A stretch of 64,000 bases of DNA from Acidimicrobiales bacterium (GTDB lineage Bacteria; Actinomycetota; Acidimicrobiia; Acidimicrobiales; DATDAH01), in contig JAEUJM010000042.1 in NCBI GenBank assembly GCA_016794585.1, positions 1 to 64,000 of the forward strand. The letters are read 5' to 3'. The notes below the pieces were generated by a model. That model ran no database searches, was not told where the DNA came from, and worked only from the letters and a program-made list of their open reading frames with translations. The position numbers and the translations under genes were made by a program. The number at the start of each line of letters is the position of its first letter. The stretch's first letter is position 1. Positions 62,829-64,000 of the stretch are shown here, piece by piece.

Positions 62829-62845
62829 CTGAAGACGACCTGAAG
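62829..62845 (-). promoter_or_regulatory. Two CTTCAG boxes upstream of PepSY2
   Basis: Read on the minus strand CTTCAG occurs at 62845-62840 and 62834-62829, start-to-start 11 bp, as at 53373-53399. They probably bind one of the OmpR-type regulators of the element. Confidence 0.65.
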
Positions 62846-62891
62846 GCGTCTCCTCATTCGGTGTGACGCCGAGTACCGAGCTGGCGGTCCT

Positions 62892-62963
62892 TCGCTTCTT
62901 TGCCGTCCCGTTGCCTTGCGGTGACCGCCCGAATGCCCGCCGCTCCTTACCTTCAGCGACGAC
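62892..62963. repeat. 72-bp duplicated intergenic sequence, copy 2
   Basis: Ungapped match to 53933-54004. It lies between PepSY2 (minus) and the CcmA-type ATPase (plus), 81 bp upstream of the latter's ATG. It contains CTTCAG at 62951-62956. It may carry a promoter or regulatory element shared by two units. Confidence 0.7.
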
Positions 62964-63043
62964 GGCTCGGGTGTGAACCACCCGCATCGCCGCTCGACCG
63001 GACGCATCCGCCGTTCGGCCAACGCAGAAGGAGGAGGAACCGC

Positions 63044-63778
63044 ATGGACGGCTCAGCGATCGTACTCGAGGGCATAAGGCACACCTATGAGGACGAGGAG
63101 GTCTTGCACGGGATTGATCTAACGATCGAGCACGGCGAGATCTTCGGGTTCCTGGGCCACAACGGCGCAGGCAAGACAACGGCCATGAACGTCCTGACCA
63201 CCCTGATCGTCCCGGCTGCTGGCCGCGCTCAGGTATGCGGATACGACGTGGTGACTGAGCGGCGTGAGGTCACCAAGTGCATCGGCTACCTGCCCGCTGA
63301 TGTGCGGCTGTATGGACACATGACCGCTGCGGAGAACCTGCTGTTCTTCGCCAAGCTGTCAGGGGTCCCCGAGCCTCGCGGCGCTGTGGTGGAGACGTTG
63401 GAGTACCTCGATATCACGGACCTGGCCGACAAGAAGCTGAGCTCGTTCTCGACGGGCATGCGCCAGCGGATCGGCATCGCTCAAGCAGTGCTCCACCGTC
63501 CGAAGGTGCTGTTCCTCGACGAGCCGACCGCCGGCCTCGACCCGTTCGGCGTGCGCCAGCTCCGCGAGACGATCCTACGGCTCAACCAGGAGTTCGAGAT
63601 GACGGTCTTCATGAACACCCACTTGCTGAGCGAGGTGGCGAAGGTGTGCACGACGATCGGTGTGCTCAACCACGGCGACCTCATCTACAAGGACTCCATC
63701 GAGGAGACGACCCGTCGTTTCCCGGACGAGGCCTCCTTGGAGGACATCTACCTCCGCATGGAATCGGCGCCGACATGA
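63044..63778 (+). CDS. ABC ATPase of CcmA/NatA type
   Basis: 244 residues from the ATG at 63044 with AAGGAGGAGGAACC upstream. Walker A GFLGHNGAGKTTAMNVLTT, Q-loop GYLPADVRLYGHM (Gln replaced by Pro-Ala, a DrrA/CcmA variation), signature FSTGMRQRIGIAQAV, Walker B VLFLDEPTAGLDP, H-loop FMNTHLLSEV. Drives ABC-2-type export of drugs, sodium or lipids. The stop overlaps the permease ATG (ATGA). Confidence 0.92.
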   Translation: MDGSAIVLEGIRHTYEDEEVLHGIDLTIEHGEIFGFLGHNGAGKTTAMNVLTTLIVPAAGRAQVCGYDVVTERREVTKCIGYLPADVRLYGHMTAAENLLFFAKLSGVPEPRGAVVETLEYLDITDLADKKLSSFSTGMRQRIGIAQAVLHRPKVLFLDEPTAGLDPFGVRQLRETILRLNQEFEMTVFMNTHLLSEVAKVCTTIGVLNHGDLIYKDSIEETTRRFPDEASLEDIYLRMESAPT

Positions 63779-64000
63779 TCGCCACCGTCGCGTCCCAGCA
63801 GGTCGTCTCTCTGAGCCGCCAGCGGATCTTCCTGGCGCTTCTCGGGACCTTCCTGGCCATGACCGCCCTCGCCGGCGTGATCGGATGGTCGAGCCACAAC
63901 ACCATCGTGCGGGTCTACAACGACGCGGTCCAGGTCCTCTCGGCTGCAGGGCAGCCGGCCCCTCCGAGCCCCTTCGGATTGAAGCCGACGCTCTCGTTGC
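63775..64000 (+). CDS. ABC-2-type permease, 3' end outside window
   Basis: The first 75 residues: MIATVASQQVVSLSRQRIFL, then the first membrane helix ALLGTFLAMTALAGVIGWSS and the start of an extracellular loop (HNTIVRVYNDAVQVLSAAGQ). This is the common N-terminus of NatB/ABC-2 permeases (short cytoplasmic lead, helix, large loop). Coupled by ATGA to the ATPase before it. Confidence 0.8.
   Translation, partial: MIATVASQQVVSLSRQRIFLALLGTFLAMTALAGVIGWSSHNTIVRVYNDAVQVLSAAGQPAPPSPFGLKPTLSL

Larger units (their letters stand above)
38644..64000. mobile_element. Proposed integrated genomic element, right end outside the window
   Basis: Start is set by the truncated tRNA-Met. To its right the gene content changes to accessory functions: MerR-controlled metal genes, TauE/SafE, ABC exporters, three two-component systems. 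No integrase, relaxase or second tRNA copy lies within the window, so extent and type (phage-like, ICE or island) are unknown. The absence of an integrase in the first 25 kb means it would have to sit at the far end. The element may also be shorter than shown. Confidence 0.45.

Noticed and set aside
62241-63179. Upstream extension of PepSY2 and similar long antisense frames across 53.4-54.3 kb
   Set aside because: The shared VVAEG-ERxAFGRS-like translation comes from the 72-bp DNA repeat, not from a conserved protein; both precede a clear signal-peptide start or run antisense to real genes.
38644-64000. Search for integrase, transposase, relaxase, CRISPR repeats or phage structural genes in the proposed element
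   Set aside because: None found; the element type is therefore left open and a prophage is not claimed.

Overview
The window is high-GC DNA with dense, short-spaced genes. GTG starts, GTGA/ATGA overlaps, apparently leaderless promoters, a 13E12/DUF222 HNH gene, F420-type and CsbD-like small proteins and a cbs-metB pair all point to an actinobacterium. The catabolic mix (Rieske oxygenases, SDRs, phytanoyl-CoA-type dioxygenases, SCP-x-type thiolase) resembles Acidimicrobiia, but that placement is inference. No rRNA, CRISPR array, insertion sequence or replication origin was seen.

Positions 1-38,590 look like chromosomal backbone. From the left: a truncated DUF222 gene; a PhyH dioxygenase; a HepT/MntA toxin-antitoxin pair; an ECF sigma factor overlapped tail-to-tail by a STAS-like gene; ketopantoate reductase; SDR; FmdB zinc ribbon; a reductase-Rieske pair behind a palindromic operator; pirin-CocE hydrolase; cbs-metB, in which Cbs has an extra N-terminal domain; a TetR-controlled quinone oxidoreductase; stress and repair genes (CsbD, LigD polymerase domain); two tiny membrane proteins; a 3Fe-4S ferredoxin; a TetR-controlled VOC-SDR-flavin hydroxylase operon; beta-galactosidase; thiolase; SRPBCC; a PLP decarboxylase; GNAT; EamA; ArsR-SRPBCC; and a second PhyH. 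Around 36.9-37.8 kb is a scrapyard of gene remnants: a carotenoid-oxygenase piece, two gene tails, and an SRPBCC gene interrupted by an in-frame TAG.

At 38,563-38,643 a tRNA terminator and only the 3' half of a tRNA-Met gene mark what looks like the scar of site-specific integration. Everything to its right is proposed to be an integrated element whose other end, and integrase, lie outside the window. Its left part (38.9-44.5 kb) is a metal-stress module: two MerR regulators, two near-identical MerR operators with 19-bp spacers, Cys-rich small membrane proteins, YnfA, a CC-motif protein, TauE/SafE, LysR and a Na/Ca-exchanger-type transporter.

The right part (44.5-62.8 kb) holds two parallel envelope modules. 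Each has a lipoprotein, two different ABC ATPases and one giant double-FtsX permease, with three OmpR-type two-component systems packed between them. One permease carries a DUF11/CARDB-like Ig domain and one kinase lacks its HAMP linker. Three exported proteins with PepSY-like cores or NEAPD-rich acidic tails lie in the same block. CTTCAG boxes repeated at 10-11 bp sit upstream of these exported-protein genes and of the third response regulator, suggesting one regulon. A 72-bp intergenic sequence is duplicated 9 kb apart. The window ends in a CcmA-type ABC exporter cut by the window edge.
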